Shown: piece after piece, positions 17,950-26,366 of the stretch
Numbering within the stretch: the first letter of the stretch is position 1
How the letters are laid out: each line of letters starts with the position of its first letter
DNA from: Streptomyces puniciscabiei
GTDB taxonomy: Bacteria; Actinomycetota; Actinomycetes; Streptomycetales; Streptomycetaceae
Reading direction: 5' to 3'
Length of the DNA stretch: 64,000 nt
NCBI RefSeq assembly: GCF_006715785.1
Contig: NZ_VFNX01000001.1
Coordinates: forward strand, 5,188,001 to 5,252,000
Program-made: the position numbers and the translations under genes
Notes under the pieces: generated by a model
Told to the model about the DNA's origin: nothing
The model's input: the letters and a program-made list of their open reading frames with translations, nothing else
Database searches by the model: none

Positions 17950-18885
17950 ATGGGCTGGACGGTCCTCTACATCGCGTTCGGCATCGTCGCACTGTGGTTG
18001 CTGGGCGAGGTGCTGCTGCAGTACAAGGCGCGCCTGCGCTGGCGGCTGCTGGCGTTCGCCGGCTTCCTCGGTGTCGTGTTCGGCGTGCTGATGCCGTCCG
18101 TGATCGTGATCGGCATCGGTGCCATCGCCTTCGCGATCGGCCAGACCTACGTCACGCTGTCGTTCCGCCGTGGCTTCGCCGCAGGCTGGGCGGTCAAGCG
18201 CCCCGACGCCGGGGCCGAGACCGCGGGAGGCAGCAAACGCCGCCGCGGCAGGGCCGACCGGCACGACCCGGCGCTGGAGGGCGCCGACCCGGAGCCCCTC
18301 GCCCCGGAGGACGACCGGGACGCCGACCAGGCCGGCTACGGCCAGGGACACGGCGACTACGACGACTACGACCGCGACGACGTCTTCACCCCGGCCGGCC
18401 GTCCGGTCACGGAGCCCACCGCGGCCGAGACCACCACCGTCTACGAGCCGCAGCCCATCCCCGAGGACACCGGCTCCTACGGCGTCTACGGCGACACCGC
18501 CTACGCGGGCGCCACCCAGCCCCAGGGCACCGAGCAGCAGGCCTACGCCTACGACTACTCGGGCTACGGCCAGCAGGGCTACGGCTACGACACAGGCCAG
18601 CAGGGCTACGCCAACTACTCCGACCCGTACATCGGCAGCCAGTCCTACGACGGCGCCGCGTACGGCACCGGCTACACCGACCAGTACGGCCAGCAGGGCT
18701 ACGCGCAGGCCCCGTACGGCGGCGGCTACGGCGAGACACCGGCGGGCGGGGTGTGGGTGCCGCAGCAGCGCACCGACGAGACCTACGGCGGCGAACTCCC
18801 GCAGGAGCAGCCGTACCCGTACCAGAACCAGGGGCAGGTCCAGCAGCAGCCCGGGACCGGGTACGACGAGCAGTACCGTTTCTGA
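17950..18885 (+). CDS. membrane protein with Tyr/Gly/Gln-rich low-complexity tail
   Basis: A 311-aa protein. The first ~70 residues form two or three membrane helices (VLYIAFGIVALWLLGEVLL; LLAFAGFLGVVFGVLMPSVIVIGIGAIAFAIG). A basic and acidic linker follows, and from about residue 120 to the end it is an intrinsically disordered domain rich in Tyr, Gly, Gln, Asp and Pro with repeats such as GYGQQGYGYD and GQQGYA. The composition resembles prion-like or phase-separating domains. The tail should be cytosolic if the protein starts outside, but topology is not certain. ATG 17950 follows GAGAGGGG. No enzymatic motif is present. Confidence 0.75.
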   Translation: MGWTVLYIAFGIVALWLLGEVLLQYKARLRWRLLAFAGFLGVVFGVLMPSVIVIGIGAIAFAIGQTYVTLSFRRGFAAGWAVKRPDAGAETAGGSKRRRGRADRHDPALEGADPEPLAPEDDRDADQAGYGQGHGDYDDYDRDDVFTPAGRPVTEPTAAETTTVYEPQPIPEDTGSYGVYGDTAYAGATQPQGTEQQAYAYDYSGYGQQGYGYDTGQQGYANYSDPYIGSQSYDGAAYGTGYTDQYGQQGYAQAPYGGGYGETPAGGVWVPQQRTDETYGGELPQEQPYPYQNQGQVQQQPGTGYDEQYRF

Positions 18886-18917
18886 AGCCGTACCCGCTCA
18901 TGCGGCCCGGGCTCGGC

Positions 18918-20429
18918 TCACTGGGAGCCGCGGAAGCCCGGGCCCTCCACGATCAGTCCCGCCACCAGCGCGCCCGACATGCCCGCGTGCGGCAGGCCGC
19001 CCCCCGGGTGGGACCAGCCGCCGACCCGGTACAGACCGGGCAGCCGTGTGGTGTTCGACGGATGCAGGAAACGCCCCTGGCCCGCGGCGAGGGCCGGGGC
19101 GGGCACCGCGCCGAGGAAGGCGCCCGTCTCCTCGGCGGTGCGCCCGGGCGTGCGCACCTCCTGCCACAGGACGCGGTCCCGCAGCCCGGGCAGCGCGGCC
19201 TCGGCGGCCTCGAGGAGATGCTCCGTGTACCGCCGGACCGTGCCTGCCTGGTCCCAGTCGGCCTCCGTCGGCACGACCGCGGACAGCACCACGGACTCGT
19301 GCCCGTCGTCCGGTCTGAGCGTGGGGTCGTCCGGGCGCAGCACGGTCACCGTGGGACGCGGGGACCGGTCCCCGCCCGGCGAGGCCAGGAAGTCCAGCTC
19401 CGGCTCCGGGGCCGGCGCATGGACGACCGTGCGGTGCGCGGCACCTGTCTCGCGCCCGCCGCGCAGGGCCAGCAGCACGGCGAACCGCCCCGGCCGGGGG
19501 CCGAACGGATCGGTCCGTACGTCCCCGTCCTCGTCCAGCGGATGCTCCGTCAGCGTCCTCAGGCGCGCCGGGTCCACGTCCGCCACGACCTGGTCCGCCT
19601 CGGCGACCTCGCCGTCTCCCAGCTCCACGCCCACTGCCCGGCCGTCCTTCTCCAGGACCCGGGTGACCTCGGCGCCGAAGACGAACTCCACCCGCCGCCG
19701 CACACAGCGCTCGTACACCGCGCGCGCCAACTCCCGGATGCCGCCGCGCACATACCAGGTGCCGAAGGCGTGCTCCATGTAGGGCAGGACGGCCGCGCTC
19801 GCCGGAGTGGTGCGCGGATCGAGGCCGTGGGCGAGTGCCGAGCTCGTCAGCAGGGCCGCGAGGCGCTCGTCGCGCAGCTCCCAGGTGCCGATCTCGGACA
19901 GCGTGCTCGCGCGCCGCGTGCGCAGCAGCCGCTTGTGCGGGACGGCCGGATACGGCTCCTTCTCCGCCAGCACCCGCCAGTCGGGCCACAGCGGCTCCTC
20001 CAGCAGCGGCCTGCGGGTGCGGTCCCAGGCCTCGCGGGCCCGCACCAGGAACTCACCCCAGCGTTCGCCCGCGCCCCCGCCCAGCGCCTCGTCCAGGGCC
20101 GCGACCACGCCCGCGCGCGAGGCGTTCGGCAGCGCCACCTCGGTGCCGTCCGGGAACAGGTGCCGCGAGGACGGATCGACCTGGACCAGCTCGACGCAGT
20201 CCTCCAGCGGCTCCTTGCCGGTCTTGACGAACAGATCGCGGTACACGGCGGGCAGCGTCAGCAGACCGGGGCCGGTGTCGAAGCCGAACCCGTCCCGCTC
20301 GAAGCGGCGCACCGCACCGCCGTACGTGTCCGTCCGCTCGTACACCACCACCCGGTGGCCCGCGACGGCCAGCCGGGCGGCGGCCGCCATCGCGCCCATC
20401 CCGGCGCCGATCACCGCAATCCGTGCCAT
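18918..20429 (-). CDS. phytoene-desaturase-like FAD-dependent oxidoreductase
   Basis: A 503-aa flavoprotein of the phytoene desaturase/carotenoid isomerase family. It begins ARIAVIGAGMGAMAAAARLAVAGHRVVVYERTDTYGGAVRRFERDGFGFDTGPGLLTLP, the Rossmann FAD motif plus the DTGPGLLTLP segment of CrtI-type enzymes, and ends LYRVGGWSHPGGGLPHAGMSGALVAGLI. No other carotenoid gene lies nearby, so its substrate is open. The start is ATG 20429; the in-frame sequence further upstream is noncoding in character. Confidence 0.85.
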   Translation of the reverse strand: MARIAVIGAGMGAMAAAARLAVAGHRVVVYERTDTYGGAVRRFERDGFGFDTGPGLLTLPAVYRDLFVKTGKEPLEDCVELVQVDPSSRHLFPDGTEVALPNASRAGVVAALDEALGGGAGERWGEFLVRAREAWDRTRRPLLEEPLWPDWRVLAEKEPYPAVPHKRLLRTRRASTLSEIGTWELRDERLAALLTSSALAHGLDPRTTPASAAVLPYMEHAFGTWYVRGGIRELARAVYERCVRRRVEFVFGAEVTRVLEKDGRAVGVELGDGEVAEADQVVADVDPARLRTLTEHPLDEDGDVRTDPFGPRPGRFAVLLALRGGRETGAAHRTVVHAPAPEPELDFLASPGGDRSPRPTVTVLRPDDPTLRPDDGHESVVLSAVVPTEADWDQAGTVRRYTEHLLEAAEAALPGLRDRVLWQEVRTPGRTAEETGAFLGAVPAPALAAGQGRFLHPSNTTRLPGLYRVGGWSHPGGGLPHAGMSGALVAGLIVEGPGFRGSQ

Positions 20430-20770
20430 GCCTGCGACTTTATCGACCGCCACTGACAATCCGGCCGGTGGGAGGTGGGCGCGGACGCGATCGTGAGCCG
20501 GGCGGTGGCCTGGAAGCGTGGGCACGCGTGCGTACGGCTGAGTATCCGTACCTAGGCGGCGAGATGAGTACGCGCGCGGATGGGCAGCGACCTGTCTCGA
20601 CGGGACAGTGGAGGCACGGCAAGGGGGCGCGGCCCGGCACCGCCGGCACGGGGCGGCGGAACGGCGCCCGCCACCCGGCCGCTCCTTCCGCCGATCCGTC
20701 GGCGGAAGCGAGCCGGGGGACCCGGGGACGACCACCCACGGGGGACCACAGGGGGAGTACGGGGGAGTGG
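20430..20770. other. intergenic region of uncertain content
   Basis: About 340 bases between the oxidoreductase start and the hairpin downstream of the TetR gene. ATG 20564, preceded by GGCGGCGAG, opens a frame (MSTRADGQRPVSTGQW...) that runs antisense into the TetR gene, but the sequence is low-complexity Arg/Gly/Pro and does not look like a protein. A perfect 9-bp hairpin lies at 20686-20707 (TTCCGCCGA / TCGGCGGAA). Promoter-like TATCC elements occur near 20543. It may hold the oxidoreductase promoter, a decayed gene or a small RNA; nothing can be claimed firmly. Confidence 0.3.
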
Positions 20771-20804
20771 GAGGGCGCCGGTCCGGCATGGGACCGGCGC
20801 CCTC
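20771..20804. terminator. hairpin terminator of the TetR gene
   Basis: GAGGGCGCCGGTCC and its exact complement (20791-20804) flank the 6-base loop GGCATG. It sits 9 bases beyond the TetR gene stop on the minus strand and could also stop any plus-strand transcript from the preceding intergenic region. Confidence 0.75.
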
Positions 20805-20813
20805 CTCATGCGC

Positions 20814-21443
20814 TCAGCCCTTTCCGCTCACGCGTCCCTGGAGCAGCCGGGACAGGGCCGCGTGGACGTCGTCCAGGGAGCGTTCCGGCTGGAAGGACTT
20901 CCAGTCCAGCGCGGCCACCAGCACCATGCCGACCAGCGCGGCCGCCGTCAGCTGCACATCGATCTCGTCGCTGAACTCGCCGGCCGCCACGCCCTCGCGC
21001 AGCACCCCCTCGACCACCGCGACGGCCTCCTGCCGGACCACCATCAGGGTGGACTGCCAGGCCCGGTTGGTGCGCCACAGTTCGGCCACGTACAGCTGGG
21101 TGAAGGCCGGATAGCGGTCGATGAAGACCAGGCCCGCGCGGACCATCGCGTCCAGCGCGTCCACCTTGCTGCCGCCCGCCCGCGCGGTCTGCTCCGCCGC
21201 CTCCTGGAGAGAGGCGGTGAGCAGGCCCACCCCGTGCCGCAGCAGCTCCTCGAAGAGGACCGACTTGCTCGCGAAGTTGTAGTAGACCGTGCCCTTCGCG
21301 ACCCCGGCCCGCTCCGCGATCTCGTCCACCGTGGTCGCGGAGAAGCCCTGCTCGGCGATGAGCGTGACGGCCGCCTCGTAGAGCTTCTGCCGGGTGGCCT
21401 CCCGGCGCGTGCTCCCGCCGGACCTGGTGCTGCTGCTTTCCAT
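20814..21443 (-). CDS. TetR-family transcriptional regulator
   Basis: A 209-aa repressor-type regulator. The N-terminal helix-turn-helix reads RQKLYEAAVTLIAEQGFSATTVDEIAERAGVAKGTVYYNFASKSVLFEELL, followed by an all-helical ligand-binding domain with Trp-rich segments (LWRTNRAWQ, ALDWKSF). ATG 21443 (MESSSTRSGGS) is the first plausible start. It is 47 bases downstream of the YhgE-like gene on the same strand and probably represses that export operon, and itself, at the palindrome near 24494. Confidence 0.9.
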   Translation of the reverse strand: MESSSTRSGGSTRREATRQKLYEAAVTLIAEQGFSATTVDEIAERAGVAKGTVYYNFASKSVLFEELLRHGVGLLTASLQEAAEQTARAGGSKVDALDAMVRAGLVFIDRYPAFTQLYVAELWRTNRAWQSTLMVVRQEAVAVVEGVLREGVAAGEFSDEIDVQLTAAALVGMVLVAALDWKSFQPERSLDDVHAALSRLLQGRVSGKG

Positions 21444-21490
21444 GGCCCTGATTCTCACAGGTACGCGCGCGTGCGAGGCCTCCGCCTGGT

Positions 21491-23575
21491 TCACAGGCTC
21501 AGCTCCGGGTGCAGCCGGTCCAGTGTCCACACCTGGCGGCGCCGGGCCGCCAGGGCGGTCAGCGCGAGCGCGCCCGCGGTGAACGCCGTCAGTACACCGC
21601 ACGCCTGCCAGACCGGGCCGAGCCCTCCGCCGGTGATCAGCCGGCGCAGCGCCTCCACGATGTAGCTCATCGGCAGGAACGGATGGATCGCGTTGAAGAA
21701 GTGCGGGCTGGTCTGCACCGGGTAGGTGCCGCCCGCCGAGGTCAGCTGGAGCATCAGCAGCGCCAGCACCAGGATCCGGCCGGCCGCGCCGAAGCGGGCG
21801 TTCAGCCACTGCACGATCGCCGCGAAGCAGGCGGTGACCAGGCACAGGAAGCCGATCGTGCCGGCCGCGCGGAGCATCTGCAGACCGATCCCCCAGTGCA
21901 GTACGGCCATCAGCGCGGCCACCTGCAGCACGCCCACGGCGACCACCGGCAGCCAGCCCGCGAGCGCGATCCGCCAGGCCGGCGAACCGGCCGCCAGGGC
22001 ACGCCGGTTGAGCGGCGGGATCAGCATGTAGGCGACCATCGCCCCCACCCACAGGGACAGCGGGATGAAGTACGGGGCGAAACCGGTGCCGTAGTTCGGC
22101 GCCTTGTGCAGGTCGTGGGAGGCCAGCTGGACCGGGTCGGCCATCACGCCGGTGCGCCGGTCGCGGTCCTTCTTGTCGTAGTCCGGGATCTTCTTCGCGC
22201 CGTCGTGCAGTCCGCCCGCGAGCTGCCCGGAGCCGTCGGACAGCTTGTACAGGCCGCCGCTCAGCGTCGTGGCGCCCGACGCGGCCGTGCCGATGCCCTG
22301 GTCCAGGGTGGTCGCGCCGGTCTGCGCGGTACCGAGCCCGGTGTGCAGCTTCTTGGCGCCGTCGGCGACCTGCTGAGCGCCGGTGTTCAGCTTGTTGATC
22401 TTCTTGACGGCGTCGTCGACGTCCTCGTACAGGTGCGGCGCGCGCTTTTCGAGCGCCGTGGCCTGCTGCTGGAGGGTGCCGAGGTTGTCCCGCATCGTCT
22501 TCAGGTCGCCGTCCTGGTCCGCGATCAGCGTGTTGAGGTCGTCGGCGACGGTGGCCACCTCGGCGGCGGCCTGCTTGGCCCGCTTCAGGTCCGGGCAGAT
22601 CGGGTCGGGGAGGGTCGCGCTCTCGCAGTGGGTCCGGTAGATCTCGTCCAGGACGGCGGATTTGGCGTGGGCGGTCTTCGCCGCGCCCGGGGCCAGCTTC
22701 ACCAGGACGTCGAGGTTGTCCTTGACGGTCCTGGCCGAGTCGGCGACCAGCTTGGCGGTGTCCCCGATGGTCTTCTCATTGTCCTTCAGATAGGGGCCGG
22801 TCTTTCCGTAGACGCCGTTGACCTTGTCGGCGAGGGCCTGGGTGCCGTCGGCGACCTGCCGGGACCCGTCCTGGAGGGCACCGGCGCCCGTGTTGAGCTT
22901 CTTCAGTCCCGTGGCGAGCTTGCCGCTGCCGGTCTTTGCCTCCCTGAGTCCGTCGGCGAGGTCCTTGGAGCCCTTCTCCGCCTTGCCGATGCCGGTGTTC
23001 AGCCTGTCGGCGCCCTCGGCGGCCGTGACCGTCTTGTCGTGGATGTCGGAGAACGAGACGAAGATCTTGTCCAGGAAGGTGCGGGAGGCCTTGGTGGAGG
23101 CGGCCGAGCGGACCTCGTTGAAGACGGTCCGGGAGATCTGGCCGACGATGTAGTTGTTCGCGTCGTTGGTGCGCACCTGCAGGGCGCCGGTCTCCGGGGA
23201 GTCGCCGGAGCTGGAGGCGATCCGCCGGCTGAGGTCGGCCGGCATGGTCAGCGACAGGTAGTACGTGCCGTTCTCGACACCCTCGCGGGCCTCCCGCTCG
23301 CTCACCTCGTGCCACTCGAAGGTCCGGCTGTCGCGCAGTCCGTCCACGATGTCGTCACCGGCGGTGATCCTCTTCCCGCCCGCGGTGGCGCCCTTGTCGT
23401 CGTTCACCAGGGCCACCGGGATGCGGTCCAGACGGCCGTAGGGGTCCCAGAAGGACCACAGGTACAGGGCGCCGTAGAGCAGCGGCAGCACGAGCAGTGC
23501 CACCAGGGCGGCGCGCGGCAGCCGCCCGCGCCCGAAGCGCCTCAGCTCGAGTACGGCCAGCCTAGGCGAGCGCAT
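21491..23575 (-). CDS. YhgE/Pip-family membrane protein (ABC-2-type)
   Basis: A 694-aa protein with one N-terminal membrane helix (AALVALLVLPLLYGALYLWSF), a ~450-residue extracellular region, and five or six helices at the C-terminus (FIPLSLWVGAMVAYMLI onward). The middle has coiled-coil heptads and repeated LNTG.../LADG... units (KLNTGAGALQDGSRQVADGTQALADKV), the pattern of the YhgE/Pip (phage infection protein) family and related to MmpL-like exporters and type VII loci. The start ATG lies inside the end of the upstream ATPase-like gene (14-base overlap), so the two are coupled. A role in drug or lipid export is inferred from the family and the TetR neighbour. Confidence 0.88.
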   Translation of the reverse strand: MRSPRLAVLELRRFGRGRLPRAALVALLVLPLLYGALYLWSFWDPYGRLDRIPVALVNDDKGATAGGKRITAGDDIVDGLRDSRTFEWHEVSEREAREGVENGTYYLSLTMPADLSRRIASSSGDSPETGALQVRTNDANNYIVGQISRTVFNEVRSAASTKASRTFLDKIFVSFSDIHDKTVTAAEGADRLNTGIGKAEKGSKDLADGLREAKTGSGKLATGLKKLNTGAGALQDGSRQVADGTQALADKVNGVYGKTGPYLKDNEKTIGDTAKLVADSARTVKDNLDVLVKLAPGAAKTAHAKSAVLDEIYRTHCESATLPDPICPDLKRAKQAAAEVATVADDLNTLIADQDGDLKTMRDNLGTLQQQATALEKRAPHLYEDVDDAVKKINKLNTGAQQVADGAKKLHTGLGTAQTGATTLDQGIGTAASGATTLSGGLYKLSDGSGQLAGGLHDGAKKIPDYDKKDRDRRTGVMADPVQLASHDLHKAPNYGTGFAPYFIPLSLWVGAMVAYMLIPPLNRRALAAGSPAWRIALAGWLPVVAVGVLQVAALMAVLHWGIGLQMLRAAGTIGFLCLVTACFAAIVQWLNARFGAAGRILVLALLMLQLTSAGGTYPVQTSPHFFNAIHPFLPMSYIVEALRRLITGGGLGPVWQACGVLTAFTAGALALTALAARRRQVWTLDRLHPELSL

Positions 23576-24449
23576 CGATGTCCTCCTTCGGATCGCTCTT
23601 CTCGCCCGGGTCGCCCTGCTCGCTCGCGTCGCCCTTGCCGGCCTGGGCCCCGGCTTCCTTCGCGTCGCCCGTGCCGGCCGTGGATCCGGCTTCCTTCGCG
23701 TCGCCCGTGCCGGCCGCGGATCCGGTTTCCTTGTCGTCCGTGCCGGCCTCTGCCGCGGTGTGCCTCGGTCCGGTCGGTACGACGACGCAGCCGCCGGGTG
23801 CGGTGCGGCAGACGGCCGCCACCGTCGTCCCCGCGCGCGTGAGCGAGCGCAGCAGCTCCCACAGTTCGGCGCGCTCGGCGTCGGAGAGCTTGGTGTCGAG
23901 GTCGTCGACGCCGAGCAGTCCGGGCCTGCCGAGCAGGGCCAGGGCGATGGACAGGCGCAGTTCCTGGGGCCGCTCCAGGTCGCGCACGGCCGTGCGGGAG
24001 CCCTTCGGCAGCGTTTCCAGGTCGAGCCCGGCGGCGGCCAGGGCCGCGTCGACGCGCAGCCGTGCCTCGTGCACGCGCTGGGTGCGCGGGCGCAGCAGTT
24101 CGCGCAGGGAGTCGCCGAAGCGGCTCTGCAGCAGGGCGCGTTCGCGCAGGTGCTCGCCGACGGTGAGGGCCGGCTCCAGGTCGGTCACCCCGGCCACGTT
24201 GGCCACCGCGCTGACGCGGCGCAGCGGGGCCGTCTGCCGGGGAAGTTTGAAGCCTCCGACGGTGGCCACTCCCTCGGTGGGCTTCATCCGTCCGGTGAGC
24301 GCGAGCAGCAGACACGTGCGGCCCGAGCCGGACGGTCCCTCGATCGCGATGAGTGAGCCGGGCTCCGCGTCGAGGGTGACGCCGCGGAAGGCCCACCCCC
24401 GAGGCCCCTTGAGCCCGAGGCCCTCGGCCTTGACGTGCACGCCGTCCAC
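23562..24449 (-). CDS. degenerate ABC-transporter-like ATPase
   Basis: A 295-aa protein laid out like an ABC ATP-binding subunit (FRGVTLDAEPGSLIAIEGPSGSGRTCLLLALTG), but key residues are altered. The Walker A lysine is Arg (GPSGSGRT, 38-45), the LSGGQ signature is replaced by RPQELRLSIALAL, and the Walker B region GLLGVDDLDTKLS lacks the catalytic Glu. The last ~65 residues are a charged tail with tandem units of about 14 residues (ETGSAAGTGDAK / EAGSTAGTGDAK / EAGAQAGKGDA). GTG 24449 follows a G-run. It overlaps the YhgE-type gene and probably acts with it, perhaps as a structural or regulatory rather than ATP-hydrolysing subunit. Confidence 0.8.
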   Translation of the reverse strand: MDGVHVKAEGLGLKGPRGWAFRGVTLDAEPGSLIAIEGPSGSGRTCLLLALTGRMKPTEGVATVGGFKLPRQTAPLRRVSAVANVAGVTDLEPALTVGEHLRERALLQSRFGDSLRELLRPRTQRVHEARLRVDAALAAAGLDLETLPKGSRTAVRDLERPQELRLSIALALLGRPGLLGVDDLDTKLSDAERAELWELLRSLTRAGTTVAAVCRTAPGGCVVVPTGPRHTAAEAGTDDKETGSAAGTGDAKEAGSTAGTGDAKEAGAQAGKGDASEQGDPGEKSDPKEDIDALA

Positions 24450-24476
24450 AAGCCCCCCTGCCCCTTCGGTCGAACC

Positions 24477-24510
24477 GTATTTTTGAACTGACTGGTCAGT
24501 GCAAAAATAC
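24477..24510. promoter_or_regulatory. 34-bp palindromic TetR-type operator
   Basis: A near-perfect inverted repeat centred at 24493.5. Its arms GTATTTTTG and CAAAAATAC enclose the core ACTGACTGGTCAGT, and only two arm positions plus the central pair break the symmetry. ACTGAC-N2-GTCAGT cores are typical of TetR-family sites. It lies 28 bases upstream of the ATPase-like gene and overlaps TTGNAC elements in both directions, so it may control that operon and the divergent HEPN gene. The likely ligand-responsive protein is the TetR regulator encoded at the operon's end. Confidence 0.75.
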
Positions 24511-24623
24511 GCCCGAACCTACGATCGAGGCAAAACCCCAGGTCAGAACGGATTGTCAGTGCCATACCCCACGATGGGCACATACGGCACCCGTGCCGTC
24601 ACCCAGACGACAGGAGGTTCGTC

Positions 24624-25187
24624 ATGGCCAATCCGTCCGCAGCCGCCGCCCGCCGGCGCCGCGCCACCGGCCCTGCCCCCTCACTGACCGGCCCGGCGAG
24701 CGATGTGCACCCCGTGCTCCGCCGGGCCACGGCCCCGCCCGCCGCCCTCGATCTGCTCGCCCAGGCCCGGTCCGGACTGGACGAGGCCACCGTCCTGGAA
24801 ATGCCGAACGAGCGCTATGCGACGGCCCATCTCGCCGCCCTGCGCACCGCCGCCGCCGTGCTCGCCGCCCGCGGCCGCCCCGAGACCAACCCGCGCCGCC
24901 GCGCCCGGATCCGCAGCGCCTGGGAGGTGCTGCCCGAGATCGCCCCCGAACTGACCGAGTGGAGCGCGCTGTTCGCCTCCGGGGCCGCCCGCCGGGCCCG
25001 CGCCGAGGCCGGCATCCAGGGCGCGGCGAGCCGCCGCGACGCCGACGACCTGATACGGGACGTGGGCATGTTCCTGCGCATCGTCGAGCGGATGCTCGTC
25101 CTCCAGCCGGTCCTGCCCCAACCCCGCCAGGACCCCGGGGCACCGGACGGCCCGAGAGCGCGCGGTGACCTGCCGGACGCGGGCTGA
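24624..25187 (+). CDS. SAV_6107-type HEPN-domain protein
   Basis: A 187-aa, Ala/Arg-rich helical protein (HPVLRRATAPPAALDLLAQARSGLDEATVLEMPNERYATAHLAALRTAAAVLAARGRPETNPRRRARIRSAWEVLPEIAPELTEWSALFASG). It matches the actinobacterial SAV_6107 HEPN family. HEPN proteins often act as RNases or nucleotide-binding toxins, but the R-x4-6-H motif of active HEPN RNases is not evident here. ATG 24624 is preceded by AGGAGG. It is divergent from the ATPase-like gene and shares the palindrome region. No partner MNT nucleotidyltransferase is present. Confidence 0.78.
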   Translation: MANPSAAAARRRRATGPAPSLTGPASDVHPVLRRATAPPAALDLLAQARSGLDEATVLEMPNERYATAHLAALRTAAAVLAARGRPETNPRRRARIRSAWEVLPEIAPELTEWSALFASGAARRARAEAGIQGAASRRDADDLIRDVGMFLRIVERMLVLQPVLPQPRQDPGAPDGPRARGDLPDAG

Positions 25188-25318
25188 CCACGGGGAAGTC
25201 CGCCGTGCGAGACGCGTCGGCCGTACCCGCCCGCGGTGACCCGGTACGGCAGCGGAGGCAATAGGGTGGACGACGACTGAAGCCTTCAGCCTTCCGCCCT
25301 GCCGAGGAGTCAACTGCC

Positions 25319-26089
25319 GTGTCGGACCCGAGCCGCCCCCGCGCGTCCCTGCGTACCGCCGTGGTCTGGGATGTCCTCCAGGACGCCCTCGACCGCCGGG
25401 TGAAGGCCACGGGCCGGGAGTCGCTGGACGTCCTCGACACCGGAGGCGGCAGCGGCAACTTCGCCGTGCCCGTGGCCCGGCTCGGCCACCGTGTGACCGT
25501 CGTCGACCCCAGCCCGAACGCGCTGTTCGCGCTGGAGCGCCGGGCCGCCGAGGCCGGTGTCGCCGAGCGGGTCCGGGGCGTACAGGGCGATGCGCACGGC
25601 CTGTTCGACGTGGTCGAGCGCGGGGGATACGACGCCGTGCTGTGCCATGGCGTCCTGGAGTACGTGGACGACCCGGCCGAGGGTGTCCGCAACGCCGTCG
25701 CCGCGCTGCGCTCCGAGGGCGTCCTCAGCCTGCTCGCCGCAGGACTCGGCGGCGCCGTGCTCGCGCGCGCCCTCGCCGGGCACTTCACGGAGGCCCAGCA
25801 GGCGCTGCAGGACCCCGAGGGCCGCTGGGGCGCCGGCGACCCGATGCCGCGCAGGTTCACGGCCGGACAGCTCACCGCGCTGGTGGAGGCCGCGGGTCTC
25901 AGGGTCGGCGCCGTGCACGGCGTGCGGGTCTTCGCCGACCTGGTCCCCGGAGTCCTCGTGGACACCGAGCCCGGCGCCCTGGACGCGCTCCTGAAGCTGG
26001 AGGCCGCGGCGGCCGAGCTGCCCGCGTTCCACTCCGTCGCCACCCAGCTGCATGTGCTCGGCGAGACGCCGGGTGCCGCCGAGGTCTGA
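25319..26089 (+). CDS. class I SAM-dependent methyltransferase
   Basis: A 256-aa methyltransferase with motif I VLDTGGGSGNFAVPVARLGHRVTVVDPSPN, acidic motif II (VVDPS), motif III/IV YDAVLCHGVLEYVDDP and post-IV SLLAAG. The layout resembles the CmoM/SmtA branch, some of which methylate tRNA wobble uridines, but substrate specificity cannot be read from the sequence. GTG 25319 follows GAGGAG. It stands alone between the HEPN gene and the DUF3040 gene. Confidence 0.88.
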   Translation: MSDPSRPRASLRTAVVWDVLQDALDRRVKATGRESLDVLDTGGGSGNFAVPVARLGHRVTVVDPSPNALFALERRAAEAGVAERVRGVQGDAHGLFDVVERGGYDAVLCHGVLEYVDDPAEGVRNAVAALRSEGVLSLLAAGLGGAVLARALAGHFTEAQQALQDPEGRWGAGDPMPRRFTAGQLTALVEAAGLRVGAVHGVRVFADLVPGVLVDTEPGALDALLKLEAAAAELPAFHSVATQLHVLGETPGAAEV

Positions 26090-26366
26090 GCCGACGACCG
26101 TGACCCGCCGCTGATCAGGGCCTGGGCAGCGGATGGAGTACGCCACAAGCCCCCCGATCGAGGGGTTTGCGCCGTATGATCGAGGTACACCACCCGGCAT
26201 GACGGGTCGGCCGCCGGGGAATGGAAGCCTCAGCGAGCCGGGACGGCCATGACGGATTCCGGTTGGTCAATTGGCGTAGAGGGGCGGGTTTCACGGGGGC
26301 GATTCCCTGCCTATCCTGAAGGGACCCCCCGGGTCGCCCCGGCGACTGCACGATGAGGAGGACTCC
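26090..26366. other. intergenic region before the DUF3040 gene
   Basis: 277 bases without a plausible gene. CCCCGATCGAGGGG followed by TTT at about 26149-26167 could terminate the methyltransferase transcript. TATCCT near 26312 is a candidate -10 element for the DUF3040 gene, which begins 50 bases later. Confidence 0.35.

Noticed and set aside
18918..20429. A carotenoid biosynthesis cluster around the phytoene-desaturase-like gene
   Set aside because: No phytoene synthase, GGPP synthase or cyclase gene is adjacent; one desaturase-like protein is not enough.
17994..20456. A plus-strand frame of about 820 codons through the Tyr-rich protein and the oxidoreductase
   Set aside because: It is out of frame with the first gene and antisense to the second; the peptide is almost only Arg, Gly, Pro and Ala.
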